DNA from: CAXBMB01 sp052078155
GTDB lineage: Bacteria; Pseudomonadota; Alphaproteobacteria; Kiloniellales; DSM-21159
Length of the DNA stretch: 64,000 bases
Direction: 5' to 3'
Assembly (NCBI GenBank): GCA_052078155.1
Contig: JBQJBP010000001.1
Location: 1,984,001-2,048,000 of the forward strand
Below the pieces are notes generated by a model. It did no database searches. It had not been told where the DNA came from and saw nothing but the letters and a program-made list of their open reading frames with translations. Shown in pieces: positions 35,570 through 43,537 of this stretch; the stretch's first letter is position 1; every line of letters starts with the position of its first letter. The translations under genes were made by a program, and so were the position numbers.

Positions 35570-35612
35570 GACCAGAGCACTGGGACCAGAATCACTGGGA
35601 CCGGAGTCACTG
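35570..35612. repeat. 3 x 14-15-bp tandem repeat
   Basis: GACCAGAGCACTGG, GACCAGAATCACTGG, GACCGGAGTCACTGC, in the leader of the Na/Ca exchanger gene. Confidence 0.7.
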
Positions 35613-35634
35613 CGAGGCAAGGCGAGGAGCGACC

Positions 35635-36615
35635 TTGGATCTTCTGATCCCCCTTTTCATTTTGAGCGCAGGCCTTCTGGTACTGGTTGCCGGTGGTGAA
35701 CTGCTGCTGCGGGGGGCTGTCGGTCTGGCCTGGCGATTTGGCCTGTCACCGCTGGTCATCGGCCTGACGGTCGTTTCCTTTGCCACATCTCTGCCCGAAC
35801 TGGTTGTTTCCGTTCATGCGGGGTTGCTTGGCAAGCCGCTTTTGGGACTGGGCAACATCATCGGCTCCAACCTGGCCAACAGCCTTCTGATCCTGGGTGT
35901 CGGGGCCTTGCTGGTCAAACTGGTGCCAGAGCGGGGCCTGGCCAAACGCGATGGCCTGGTGATGTTCGCTGCCACCCTGCTTCTGGTGATCTTCTCTTTC
36001 TTCGGGCAGCTCAGCTGGCTGCACGGCCTGATCATGCTGGGCAGCCTCTTTGCTTACCTGTTCCTGTGCTTTTATCAGGAGAGAAAAAGCAACGTTGAGT
36101 CTTCAACGACCGAAGAAGTGGAAGACACTCTGGCCACCACCCCCAAAACCCTGCCGCTGGTCATTGTCTACGTGATCCTCGGCGGCGCGGCCCTGGCGTT
36201 CGGGGCAGAGCTGGTGGTCGGCTCGGCCATTGATCTGGCCCGCGAGTTTGGCGTCTCGGAAGCCACCATTGGCCTGTCGATGGTGGCTTTTGGTACCTCC
36301 CTGCCCGAGCTGGCCACCATCGTTGTGGCGGCCCTGCGCCGCCATTCAGCCGTGGCTCTGGGCAACATTATCGGCTCTAACATTTTCAACATCCTGGGCA
36401 TCATGGGGACGCTGGCGCTGGTATCGCCCTTTGCCGTTCCCGCCAGCTTTGTCGACTTTGAAATCTGGGCCCTGCTGACTGTTACCCTACTGCTTTATCT
36501 GCTGCTACTGTTCAGGGTGACTTTGCGCTGGCCCACAGGGCTGGCCCTGACCACGCTCTACCTGCTCTTTGTCTTCCTGCTTTATGACGACCTGGGCGAC
36601 ACCATCGGTCTGTGA
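35635..36615 (+). CDS. Calcium/sodium antiporter (CaCA family, YrbG-like)
   Basis: 326 residues, about ten membrane segments in two halves. The alpha repeats are GLTVVSFATSLPELVVS (about 43-60) with GSNLANSLLILG, and GLSMVAFGTSLPELATI (about 218-235) with GSNIFNILGIMG. A charged cytoplasmic loop separates the halves (about 145-170). It exchanges Ca2+ for Na+ (or K+) across the inner membrane. It starts at TTG, with GAGGAG 6 bases upstream. Confidence 0.94.
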   Translation: MDLLIPLFILSAGLLVLVAGGELLLRGAVGLAWRFGLSPLVIGLTVVSFATSLPELVVSVHAGLLGKPLLGLGNIIGSNLANSLLILGVGALLVKLVPERGLAKRDGLVMFAATLLLVIFSFFGQLSWLHGLIMLGSLFAYLFLCFYQERKSNVESSTTEEVEDTLATTPKTLPLVIVYVILGGAALAFGAELVVGSAIDLAREFGVSEATIGLSMVAFGTSLPELATIVVAALRRHSAVALGNIIGSNIFNILGIMGTLALVSPFAVPASFVDFEIWALLTVTLLLYLLLLFRVTLRWPTGLALTTLYLLFVFLLYDDLGDTIGL

Positions 36616-36839
36616 GCCCGACCTGCCACGACGGGGCCTCTGGCTCCGGCCCAGCGTTTCAAAGCAGAACCATAGACAAAGTCACAGGTAAAGCCAAAGA
36701 GCCTGCCGCGCCTGTCCAGTGATCATTGAGGACGCTGTCAGGCCGTTTCGGGCCGCCCGGCGGCTTGCGGCATTGCTTTGGGTACCTTAAGTACCGAAGC
36801 ACAGTAGACATCCTTTCACGACCAGCCATCAGAGATCCC

Positions 36840-37643
36840 ATGACTGCAGTGCCCTCGTCCTCCGGCTCCCCGCTTCCTGACACCTTCCCCCTGACCGCTC
36901 TGGTCACCGGGGCTGGCAAACGCATCGGTCGGGCTGTTGCCCTGGATCTGGCAGAGCAGGGCTTTGCCGTTGCGGCCCACTACAACAGTTCAGCCACAGA
37001 GGCTGAAAGTCTGGTGGCAGAAATCACCGCGAAGGGCGGCAAGGCCTGTGCGTTGCAGGCGGATCTCTCAAAAGAAGAAGACGTGGTCCAGCTGATGCCA
37101 CAGGCTCAGGAGGCCCTGGGCCCCATCGGCCTGCTGGTCAACAACGCCTCCACCTTTGAGCTGGACAAGTGGGACACCGCCGACCGCGACAGCTGGGACC
37201 GGCACATTGAACCCAATCTGCGGGCTCCCTTTGTCCTGACACAGGCCCTGGCCAAGGCTTTGCCGGAAGACAGGCAGGGCATGGTGCTGAACATTCTGGA
37301 CGAAAGGGTCTGGAACCTGACCCCCTTCTTTGTCAGCTATACCGTCTCCAAGGCCGGTCTCTGGGCCCTGACCCAAACCATGGCTCTGGCTCTGGCCCCA
37401 CGCATCCGGGTCAACGGCATCGGTCCGGGTCCGACCTTGCCGTCCATCCATCAGACCCAGGAACAGTTCGACAATCAGGCGCTGGCCATGCCTTTGCAGC
37501 GGGGCACATCGCCTCAGGAAATCTGTGAGGCCCTGCGCTACATATTGCGGGCAAAAGCCATGACCGGCCAGATGATCGCCCTGGATGGCGGACAGCATCT
37601 GGCCTGGGCACAGTCAGACCAACCGGACCCCAGATTCCTGTGA
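36840..37643 (+). CDS. SDR family oxidoreductase, possible FolM-like pteridine reductase
   Basis: 267 residues. The cofactor motif TGAGKRIGRAV (about 25-35), LVNNAS, and the catalytic pair Tyr/Lys in YTVSKAGLWALTQTMA are present, then RVNGIGPGPTLP. The TGxxKRIG form and the QMIALDGGQHLAW ending resemble pteridine/dihydromonapterin reductases (FolM). folB comes next, about 190 bases downstream on the same strand, which supports a pterin role but does not prove it. The ATG at 36840 removes an N-terminal extension without similarity. Confidence 0.85.
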   Translation: MTAVPSSSGSPLPDTFPLTALVTGAGKRIGRAVALDLAEQGFAVAAHYNSSATEAESLVAEITAKGGKACALQADLSKEEDVVQLMPQAQEALGPIGLLVNNASTFELDKWDTADRDSWDRHIEPNLRAPFVLTQALAKALPEDRQGMVLNILDERVWNLTPFFVSYTVSKAGLWALTQTMALALAPRIRVNGIGPGPTLPSIHQTQEQFDNQALAMPLQRGTSPQEICEALRYILRAKAMTGQMIALDGGQHLAWAQSDQPDPRFL

Positions 37644-37830
37644 GCCATTCCCACCGTAGTCTTTTGCGCGGGGAAACCCTAAAATCCCGGCAAAGACCAA
37701 CCTCAATAGCCGTTACTACCCACCGACCTGTTACTCCTGATCCGCTAGATCACCCCACCTCTTCGCGAACGGATTGACCGCAGTCCGACGGCAAAGTTAA
37801 CCGAACAGAACAAAACGCAAGGCAGCCTCC

Positions 37831-38220
37831 ATGGACCAGCAAGACGACAAAGCCGTGACCCAACACGACAGTCTCAAAATCATCATCCGGGATTTTACCG
37901 TGTCCTGTTCCATCGGGGTCAGTGACGGGGAACGGCGCAAACCGCAGCGCCTCTGCCTCAACCTGGTGTTGGATGTGGACAAGCCCGAAGTCTATGACGA
38001 CGACTTTCAGCGGGTGGTGGACTACGGCGCCATTCTCGGCCAGATCCGTCGTGTTGTCGCCGGAAACGACACGCTGCTGCTGGAAACACTGGGGGATCGC
38101 ATCCTGCGGGTTTGCATGAGCGATGAGCGGGTCCAGGGGGGCAAACTGCGCATTGAAAAGCTGGACCGCTATGCCGAACTGGGCGGCTTGGGCATCGAGT
38201 TGGAACGTCGCCGCAGTTAA
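37831..38220 (+). CDS. folB: Dihydroneopterin aldolase (FolB family)
   Basis: 129 residues. IRDFTVSCSIGVSDGERRKPQRL holds the conserved Glu, and VVDYGAILGQIRRVV and LLETLGDRIL match FolB. Near the end the usual KPxA catalytic-lysine motif reads KLDRYAELGGLGIELER, so Arg seems to stand at the lysine position, as in some alphaproteobacterial members. It converts dihydroneopterin to hydroxymethyldihydropterin in folate synthesis. Confidence 0.88.
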   Translation: MDQQDDKAVTQHDSLKIIIRDFTVSCSIGVSDGERRKPQRLCLNLVLDVDKPEVYDDDFQRVVDYGAILGQIRRVVAGNDTLLLETLGDRILRVCMSDERVQGGKLRIEKLDRYAELGGLGIELERRRS

Positions 38221-38280
38221 GACCAGGAGGCAACGTCCCTAAAAGACAGGGCAGGCACACTGCCAAAACAAGACCTGATG

Positions 38281-38318
38281 AAGAGGCCGCAGCATGAAAC
38301 GCAGCGGCCTCTTTTTTT
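38281..38318 (+). terminator. Terminator of folB
   Basis: AAGAGGCCGC / GCGGCCTCTT perfect stem followed by TTTTT, about 60 bases past the folB stop. Confidence 0.9.
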
Positions 38319-39318
38319 CCATCACGCCTGTGGGCAAGCGTTGTGTTGAGCACACCAGCCAGCTGCCTGCTGCAGTCTTCACAAAGACACTGGGCAGCGC
38401 ATTGTCGTCGCCTTCGCCTTTTCTGTTTCGTTGGGTTTTGATTCAAGCAGAAAGGGACCGACTCAACAATTTACCAGAACAGTTGTTCAAGTAATCATTG
38501 CCAGCATTATGAGAAACGCCTTCCCTGCGCTTTCAGTGATCCAAGCTCTCACTAAAAAAGCGCCAGCAGACCCCAACAAACCATAAGACCGGCCTTTCAA
38601 AGATACTCGCGTTTTAATCTATCTCTCCAGCAGGCAGACGTCTTCCTTTCGTCAAGATAAATTCCTGCAGAATGTCCTTCATTTTTCGCTTGACTGGATA
38701 AGTTTCCCAAAAAGTTTTGCACACCACTTTCCAGGAGGTGCTCCGAAGAGCCCAAAGCCTTATGGTAATAACAATGTAACGAATTCTTTACAGTTGACTT
38801 TGGTTTTTTCTATTAATATCAGTTGCTTAAAAAAGTTGCCTATTTTTTAGGCAAACAGGTAAACACCTTGATTCTCTTGGGCTGATGGCAGGAGGGGCTG
38901 TTTTAATCACAAGGTTATCCACAGGAATAGTGGAAAGTCTTCAGAGTCCTTGAGAATCAACGGGATTCAAATTTGTTGACAGCTTTTTCGCTGGAGAGAA
39001 GCCCTCAAAGTAAAACCACACATACGGGTATTTTCACAAAATGGCAGAGCTGTGGACGCCCGCGACCTTTTATCAAGCTGTCAGGAGTGAGGTCATGACA
39101 GCCCGCGACTCCATTCCGGCACATTGACGCAGGGCAGTAAGCTTGGGAGACTCCTTTTCAGCCCGGACTGCTCCTTAACCAAATCCACCCTTTATCCAGT
39201 CAGCACGGGGCTGCGACCTACACAGCCCCCCAATGAAGATCTGTCCGCTCGATAGCATCCACCTGGTTTACCTGGCCCGGCCCTGTAATCCGGAAGACCC
39301 AGCGACAGAAAGCCCCTG
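38319..39318. other. 1-kb intergenic gap, AT-rich, with one DnaA box
   Basis: No gene on either strand. From about 38480 to 39000 it is clearly richer in A+T than its surroundings. It holds an inverted repeat TTGCCTA-TTTTT-TAGGCAA (38836-38854) and a perfect DnaA box TTATCCACA (38915-38923) with a weaker TTAATCACA just before it. The uvrC promoter must lie in the right part. Confidence 0.5.
38915..38923 (+). promoter_or_regulatory. DnaA box (single perfect match)
   Basis: TTATCCACA in an AT-rich gap. Only one perfect box was found, so this is not by itself an origin. Confidence 0.4.
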
Positions 39319-41634
39319 ATGACAAACGACAAAAAACGCAGCCGCCCAAGAAAAAAGAACACCCGGCAGGATCCAACCGCCGGCGGCAAGCGTGCGCCCA
39401 ACCGTCCCGAAGATTTTGCAGCCCACTATGAAACGGCGGAGCCGCGCCTTTTTGCTCTGAAGGAACCCGCGTCTTCGTTTTCATCTACCAATCACCCGAC
39501 CTCTGGTTCTGGCTCTGGCTCTGAACAGGCAGGCGAAGGTGAACGTGCGCCATCAAAAGCACCGAATGAAGCCTCTGCAAATGAAGTCGGCACAGACGGG
39601 GTGGAGCAAGGGGCGCCCAAAAAGCTTTTAGGGTCTGATGACACCCCTCAGGAATCTGCCGCCCAACAACAGCAGGAAAGCGAGACCACAGACCAGGATG
39701 ACTCCAGTCTCAGTCGCGGGCTGGAGGTCCTGAACAAAACCATCAAGACCCTGCCCGGCGGGCCCGGGGTCTACCGCATGCTCAATCGCAAGGGCGATGT
39801 GCTCTATGTGGGTAAAGCCAAGAATCTGAAGCGCCGGGTTACCTCCTACACCCAGGTGCCCAAGTTGCCCCGCAGACTGCAGCGCATGGTGTCAGAAACC
39901 CTGCAGATGGAGATCATCACCACCAAAAGTGAGGTGGAAGCTCTGCTGCTGGAAAGCAACATGATCAAGCGCTTCATGCCGCGCTATAACGTGTTGCTGC
40001 GGGACGACAAGTCCTTCCCCTACATTCTGATCACCGGGGATCACGACTATCCTCAGGTCACCAAACACCGGGGCGCTCAGAAAAGACCGGGAAAGTACTT
40101 TGGCCCCTTCGCCTCGGCGGGTGCCGTCAACCGAACCATCACGGCGCTGGAAAAGGCCTTTTTGCTGCGCAACTGTTCCGACGCCATTTTTAACCAGCGC
40201 ACCCGTCCCTGTCTGCAGTACCAGATCAAACGCTGTTCTGCGCCCTGTGTGGCCCGGATTTCCCACGGCGGCTATCAAGAGCTGGTTAAGGAAGCCAATG
40301 ATTTTCTGACAGGCCGGTCCAGCCAGGTTCAGGCGCAGTTGGCCACCAGCATGCAGCAGGCGTCCGAAGACCTGGATTTCGAAACAGCCGCCAGGCTGAG
40401 GGACCGTATCCGGGCCCTGGCCCATATCCAGTCCCATCAGGACATCAATGTGGAGGGGGTGGAAGACGCAGACGTCATCGCCGCCCATCAGGAAGGCGGG
40501 CAAAGCTGCATTCAGGTCTTCTTCTTCCGGGCCGGGCGCAACTACGGCAACCGCGCCTACTTCCCCAGCCATGACAAACAGCTGGCCATTGATGAGGTTC
40601 TGGCAGCCTTTGTGGCCCAGTTCTATGACAACAAGCCTGTGCCCAGGACGATCCTGGTCAGCCATGACCTGCCGGAACAGACTCTGATCACAGAAGCCCT
40701 GGAACTGCGGGCCGAGCGCAAAGTTCAGCTGCAACACCCCAAAAGAGGGGCCAAGCGCAAACTGATCACAGCGGCTCTCGAAAATGCCCGCGAGGCACTG
40801 GCCCGGCGTCTGGCTGAATCATCCGCCCAACGCCGCTTGTTGGAAGGGCTGGGTGACCTGCTGGGTCTGGACAGTGCGCCGCTGCGCGTGGAGGTCTACG
40901 ACAACAGCCACACCCAGGGCACCGATGCTTACGGCGGCATGATCGTCGCCGGACCCGAGGGCTTCACCAAGAACGCCTATCGGAAGTTCTCCATCAAGAA
41001 CAAGCCCACTGCTGAAACCCAGGCCATCCATGCCAGGCTGGCGGAACAGGACAACGAAGAGCTGGAGCGCAAGCCCAAAGATATGGTGGCGCGCGGCGGC
41101 GACGATTACGCCATGATGCGGGAAGTTCTGACCCGCCGCCTCTCGCGCGCCCAAAAAGAGGATCCGGACCGGGAGTCCGGTACCTGGCCTGACCTATTGA
41201 TGCTGGACGGCGGGCGCGGGCAACTGACCATCGGTCTGGAAGTTCTGGCTGATCTGGGCCTGGAAGACATCCCCATTGTTGCCGTGGCCAAAGGACCCGA
41301 CCGGGATGCCGGGCGGGAGCGCATTTTCCTGCCGGGCAGAGCGCCCCTTCTACTGCCGCCACAGGACCCAGTCCTCTACTTCATTCAGCGACTGAGAGAC
41401 GAAGCCCACCGCTTTGCCATTGGCACCCATCGGGCCGGCCGCAGCAAATCCCGCCTGGTCTCCTCTCTCGATGGCATCGATGGCATCGGGGCGAAACGGA
41501 AAAAGGCCCTGCTGCTTCACTTCGGCTCTGCCAAGCAGGTGGAACGGGCAGCCCTCAGTGATCTGGAAAAGGTGGAAGGCATTTCAAAGACCGTGGCCCA
41601 GAAGATCTTCGACCACTACAACGACAGAAGCTAA
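39319..41634 (+). CDS. uvrC: UvrABC system protein C with long N-terminal extension
   Basis: 771 residues against about 600 usually. The first 135 residues are a low-complexity, polar extension: basic at the very start (KKRSRPRKK), then Ser/Gly/Glu/Gln-rich. The GIY-YIG nuclease domain begins at about 145 (LPGGPGVYRM, VLYVGKAKNLKRRV), the UVR motif is at about 345-380 (LDFETAARLRDRI), the RNaseH-like nuclease at about 500-650 (RVEVYDNSHTQGTDAYGGMIV) and the HhH pair at the end (GIDGIGAKRKKALLLHFGS). It makes both incisions in excision repair. The extension may be absent if a later start is used, but no good internal ATG with a ribosome site was found. Confidence 0.95.
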   Translation: MTNDKKRSRPRKKNTRQDPTAGGKRAPNRPEDFAAHYETAEPRLFALKEPASSFSSTNHPTSGSGSGSEQAGEGERAPSKAPNEASANEVGTDGVEQGAPKKLLGSDDTPQESAAQQQQESETTDQDDSSLSRGLEVLNKTIKTLPGGPGVYRMLNRKGDVLYVGKAKNLKRRVTSYTQVPKLPRRLQRMVSETLQMEIITTKSEVEALLLESNMIKRFMPRYNVLLRDDKSFPYILITGDHDYPQVTKHRGAQKRPGKYFGPFASAGAVNRTITALEKAFLLRNCSDAIFNQRTRPCLQYQIKRCSAPCVARISHGGYQELVKEANDFLTGRSSQVQAQLATSMQQASEDLDFETAARLRDRIRALAHIQSHQDINVEGVEDADVIAAHQEGGQSCIQVFFFRAGRNYGNRAYFPSHDKQLAIDEVLAAFVAQFYDNKPVPRTILVSHDLPEQTLITEALELRAERKVQLQHPKRGAKRKLITAALENAREALARRLAESSAQRRLLEGLGDLLGLDSAPLRVEVYDNSHTQGTDAYGGMIVAGPEGFTKNAYRKFSIKNKPTAETQAIHARLAEQDNEELERKPKDMVARGGDDYAMMREVLTRRLSRAQKEDPDRESGTWPDLLMLDGGRGQLTIGLEVLADLGLEDIPIVAVAKGPDRDAGRERIFLPGRAPLLLPPQDPVLYFIQRLRDEAHRFAIGTHRAGRSKSRLVSSLDGIDGIGAKRKKALLLHFGSAKQVERAALSDLEKVEGISKTVAQKIFDHYNDRS

Positions 41635-42047
41635 AGCCGCCCTTCTGCGTCAGGAGGTTCTTGCGTCACAGGGTTGACCCTAACTGCACCTGCCAGAGCT
41701 GGATTTGTTCGGTCACTAGCGCTTTGAACACAACCGCGGATCTTTTCCTGCTTTGTTGGAGAGATCTGCAGGTTTCGACTGGTATCACGGCATGGGTCCC
41801 CCAGAAGCGATCAGACTCTGGTCGCTGATTTAGAGTTGTTCCCCGCCAGACATGAACTTTCACGCCAGATACCGAGCTTTTCATAGGCGCGTGCCATTGC
41901 CCATGATACAAGAGGCCACCGACCGGCCCCCAACTAGAGCATGATTGGTTTGGTTAGAAGCGCATTGCGCTAGTACCTAAACCGTGAATCATCCTCTAAA
42001 ACACTGAAAAGAGTTTCACGCTCTAAGTCCCCGACTGGATTTCCTGC
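41635..42047. other. Intergenic gap between uvrC and pgsA
   Basis: 413 bases without a gene. The right end is taken up by the truncated dispersed element (41934-42028), directly before pgsA. Confidence 0.5.
41934..42028 (+). repeat. Truncated copy C of the dispersed element
   Basis: CTAGAGCATGATTGGTT...AAACCGTGAATCATCCTCTA matches the first two thirds of copies A and B, with a few base changes that keep the central GCGC pairing. The last third, with the ATCAC/GTGAT palindrome and the right terminus, is missing. It ends 19 bases before the pgsA start and so must form part of that gene's promoter or leader. Confidence 0.75.
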
Positions 42048-42596
42048 ATGTTGACCAATCTTCCCAACCTGCTGACCCTTGCCCGGATTGGCGCGATTCC
42101 CCTCGTGGTCGCCTTGCTCTACAGCGCAGACCCCTGGGCGCGCTGGTCGGCCCTGGCCGTCTACACCCTGGCCTGCATCACCGATTACTACGACGGCAAA
42201 CTGGCCCGCGACCGGGGTCTGGTGTCACCTCTGGGGCGTTTCCTTGATCCCATTGCGGACAAGCTGTTGGTGACCTCCATTCTGATGCTGCTGATCGCCT
42301 CTGGGGATATCGCGGGCCTGACCGTTCTGGCCGCACTGGTCATTCTCTTCCGGGAGATTCTGGTTTCGGGCCTGCGGGAGTACCTGGCGGAAATCTCCGT
42401 TTCCATGCCTGTGTCCAAGCTGGCGAAATGGAAAACCGGCGCCCAGATGGTGTCCCTGGGCCTCTTCATCATGGCCCCCGTTATTCCCCAGATCCTTTTG
42501 CCGGGCGAAATCCTGCTGTGGTCGGCCGCCATTCTGACCGCCATCACCGGCTGGGACTATCTGTCACACGGCCTCAAGCACATGATTGGTGACTGA
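42048..42596 (+). CDS. pgsA: CDP-diacylglycerol--glycerol-3-phosphate 3-phosphatidyltransferase
   Basis: 182 residues, multi-spanning. The CDP-alcohol phosphotransferase signature is complete: Asp46, Asp49-Gly50, Ala53-Arg54, Gly63, Asp67, Asp71 (DYYDGKLARDRG, GRFLDPIADK). It makes phosphatidylglycerophosphate, the first step to phosphatidylglycerol and cardiolipin. uvrC-pgsA-moaD-moaE is a common alphaproteobacterial order; here mobB and moeA are inserted. Confidence 0.95.
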   Translation: MLTNLPNLLTLARIGAIPLVVALLYSADPWARWSALAVYTLACITDYYDGKLARDRGLVSPLGRFLDPIADKLLVTSILMLLIASGDIAGLTVLAALVILFREILVSGLREYLAEISVSMPVSKLAKWKTGAQMVSLGLFIMAPVIPQILLPGEILLWSAAILTAITGWDYLSHGLKHMIGD

Positions 42597-42949
42597 CCTC
42601 CGGGTCTGCGCCAGACAGAGCCGGACAGCACCGATTGTCCCTTTCTGAGTGATCACCTGCGACAAAGTCCTTTGGATCGGGGGTGGCTTGACCCGCCAGG
42701 TTTGCGGTGGATCAATGCAGTATTGCTGAGGCTTCTTTAACAGCAAGGCATGACAGACCTGATTTTGGGGGCAGGAACGGTACGGGCGCACAACAGACGC
42801 CCGAATGACCAGCGCTCCCGGTCAGTGACTTTTTGGTAAGTCCCCTTTTTGCACCGCGCCTGTCAGGGCGCAAAGCAGGAAGTTGCCGCTTCCAGATGGC
42901 AGCGGCGAGACAGGCCCGGAACAAGGACTGTTGGGGGGGAAAGAAGAAA
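42597..42949. other. Intergenic gap before mobB
   Basis: 353 bases. No gene, terminator or clear regulatory motif seen. A leader reading into mobB from 42833 is open but unlike the family. Confidence 0.4.
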
Positions 42950-43537
42950 GTGACCTTGGAAGTGATCGACACCACGCAGAACAATGGCCAGCCAAAAGTA
43001 ATCGGGTTGGCCGGGTGGAGCGGCTCTGGGAAAACCACGCTGCTGTGCAAACTGATCCCTGAGCTGACCAGCCGGGGCTACCGGGTTTCCACCATCAAAC
43101 ACGCCCATCATGCCTTTGATGTCGATACGCCCGGCAAGGATTCTTACGAACATCGTGCTGCCGGAGCCACAGAGGTTCTGGTCACCTCGGCCAATCGCTG
43201 GGCCCTGATGCATGAAAACCGGGGGGCCCCCGAGCCCACACTCTGGGACCTGCTGCCCAAACTCAGCGCCGTGGACCTGGTGATCGTCGAAGGCTTCAAG
43301 CGCGAAGGCCATGAAAAGCTGGAGGTCTTCCGGCGGGACAACAACAAACCCCTGCTCGCCAGCGAGGATGAAAAAGTCGTGGCTGTGCTCAGCGATGGGG
43401 CGGTGCCGGAAACCCAGCGCCCGGTTCTCGACCTGAACAACATTGCACTGGTGGCCGATTTCATCATCGAACACTGCCAACTCACAAAAGGCAGCAGCGC
43501 GTCACCAGCCGCTCCTCTGCCGGGGGCTGCCCAATGA
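42950..43537 (+). CDS. mobB: Molybdopterin-guanine dinucleotide biosynthesis protein B
   Basis: 195 residues. P-loop GWSGSGKTT (22-30), then STIKHAHHAFDVDTPGKDS, AGA(T)EVLVTSANRWALMHE and VIVEGFKREGHEKLEVFR match MobB. It is a GTPase that assists conversion of Moco to the guanine dinucleotide form. The GTG at 42950 has a G/A-rich ribosome site (GGGGGGAAAG) about 6 bases upstream. The stop overlaps the moeA start (ATGA). Confidence 0.92.
   Translation: MTLEVIDTTQNNGQPKVIGLAGWSGSGKTTLLCKLIPELTSRGYRVSTIKHAHHAFDVDTPGKDSYEHRAAGATEVLVTSANRWALMHENRGAPEPTLWDLLPKLSAVDLVIVEGFKREGHEKLEVFRRDNNKPLLASEDEKVVAVLSDGAVPETQRPVLDLNNIALVADFIIEHCQLTKGSSASPAAPLPGAAQ

Larger units (their letters stand above)
35145..35634. 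other. Intergenic gap with two short tandem repeats
   Basis: 490 bases with no supported gene. Three 15-base units of GGCAATCGTCCYGGG type (35271-35315), and three 14-15 base units of GACCAGARTCACTGG type (35570-35612) just upstream of the exchanger's ribosome site. Confidence 0.6.

Noticed and set aside
38319..39318. A chromosomal or plasmid replication origin
   Set aside because: Only one perfect DnaA box, no replication initiator gene, no iterons.
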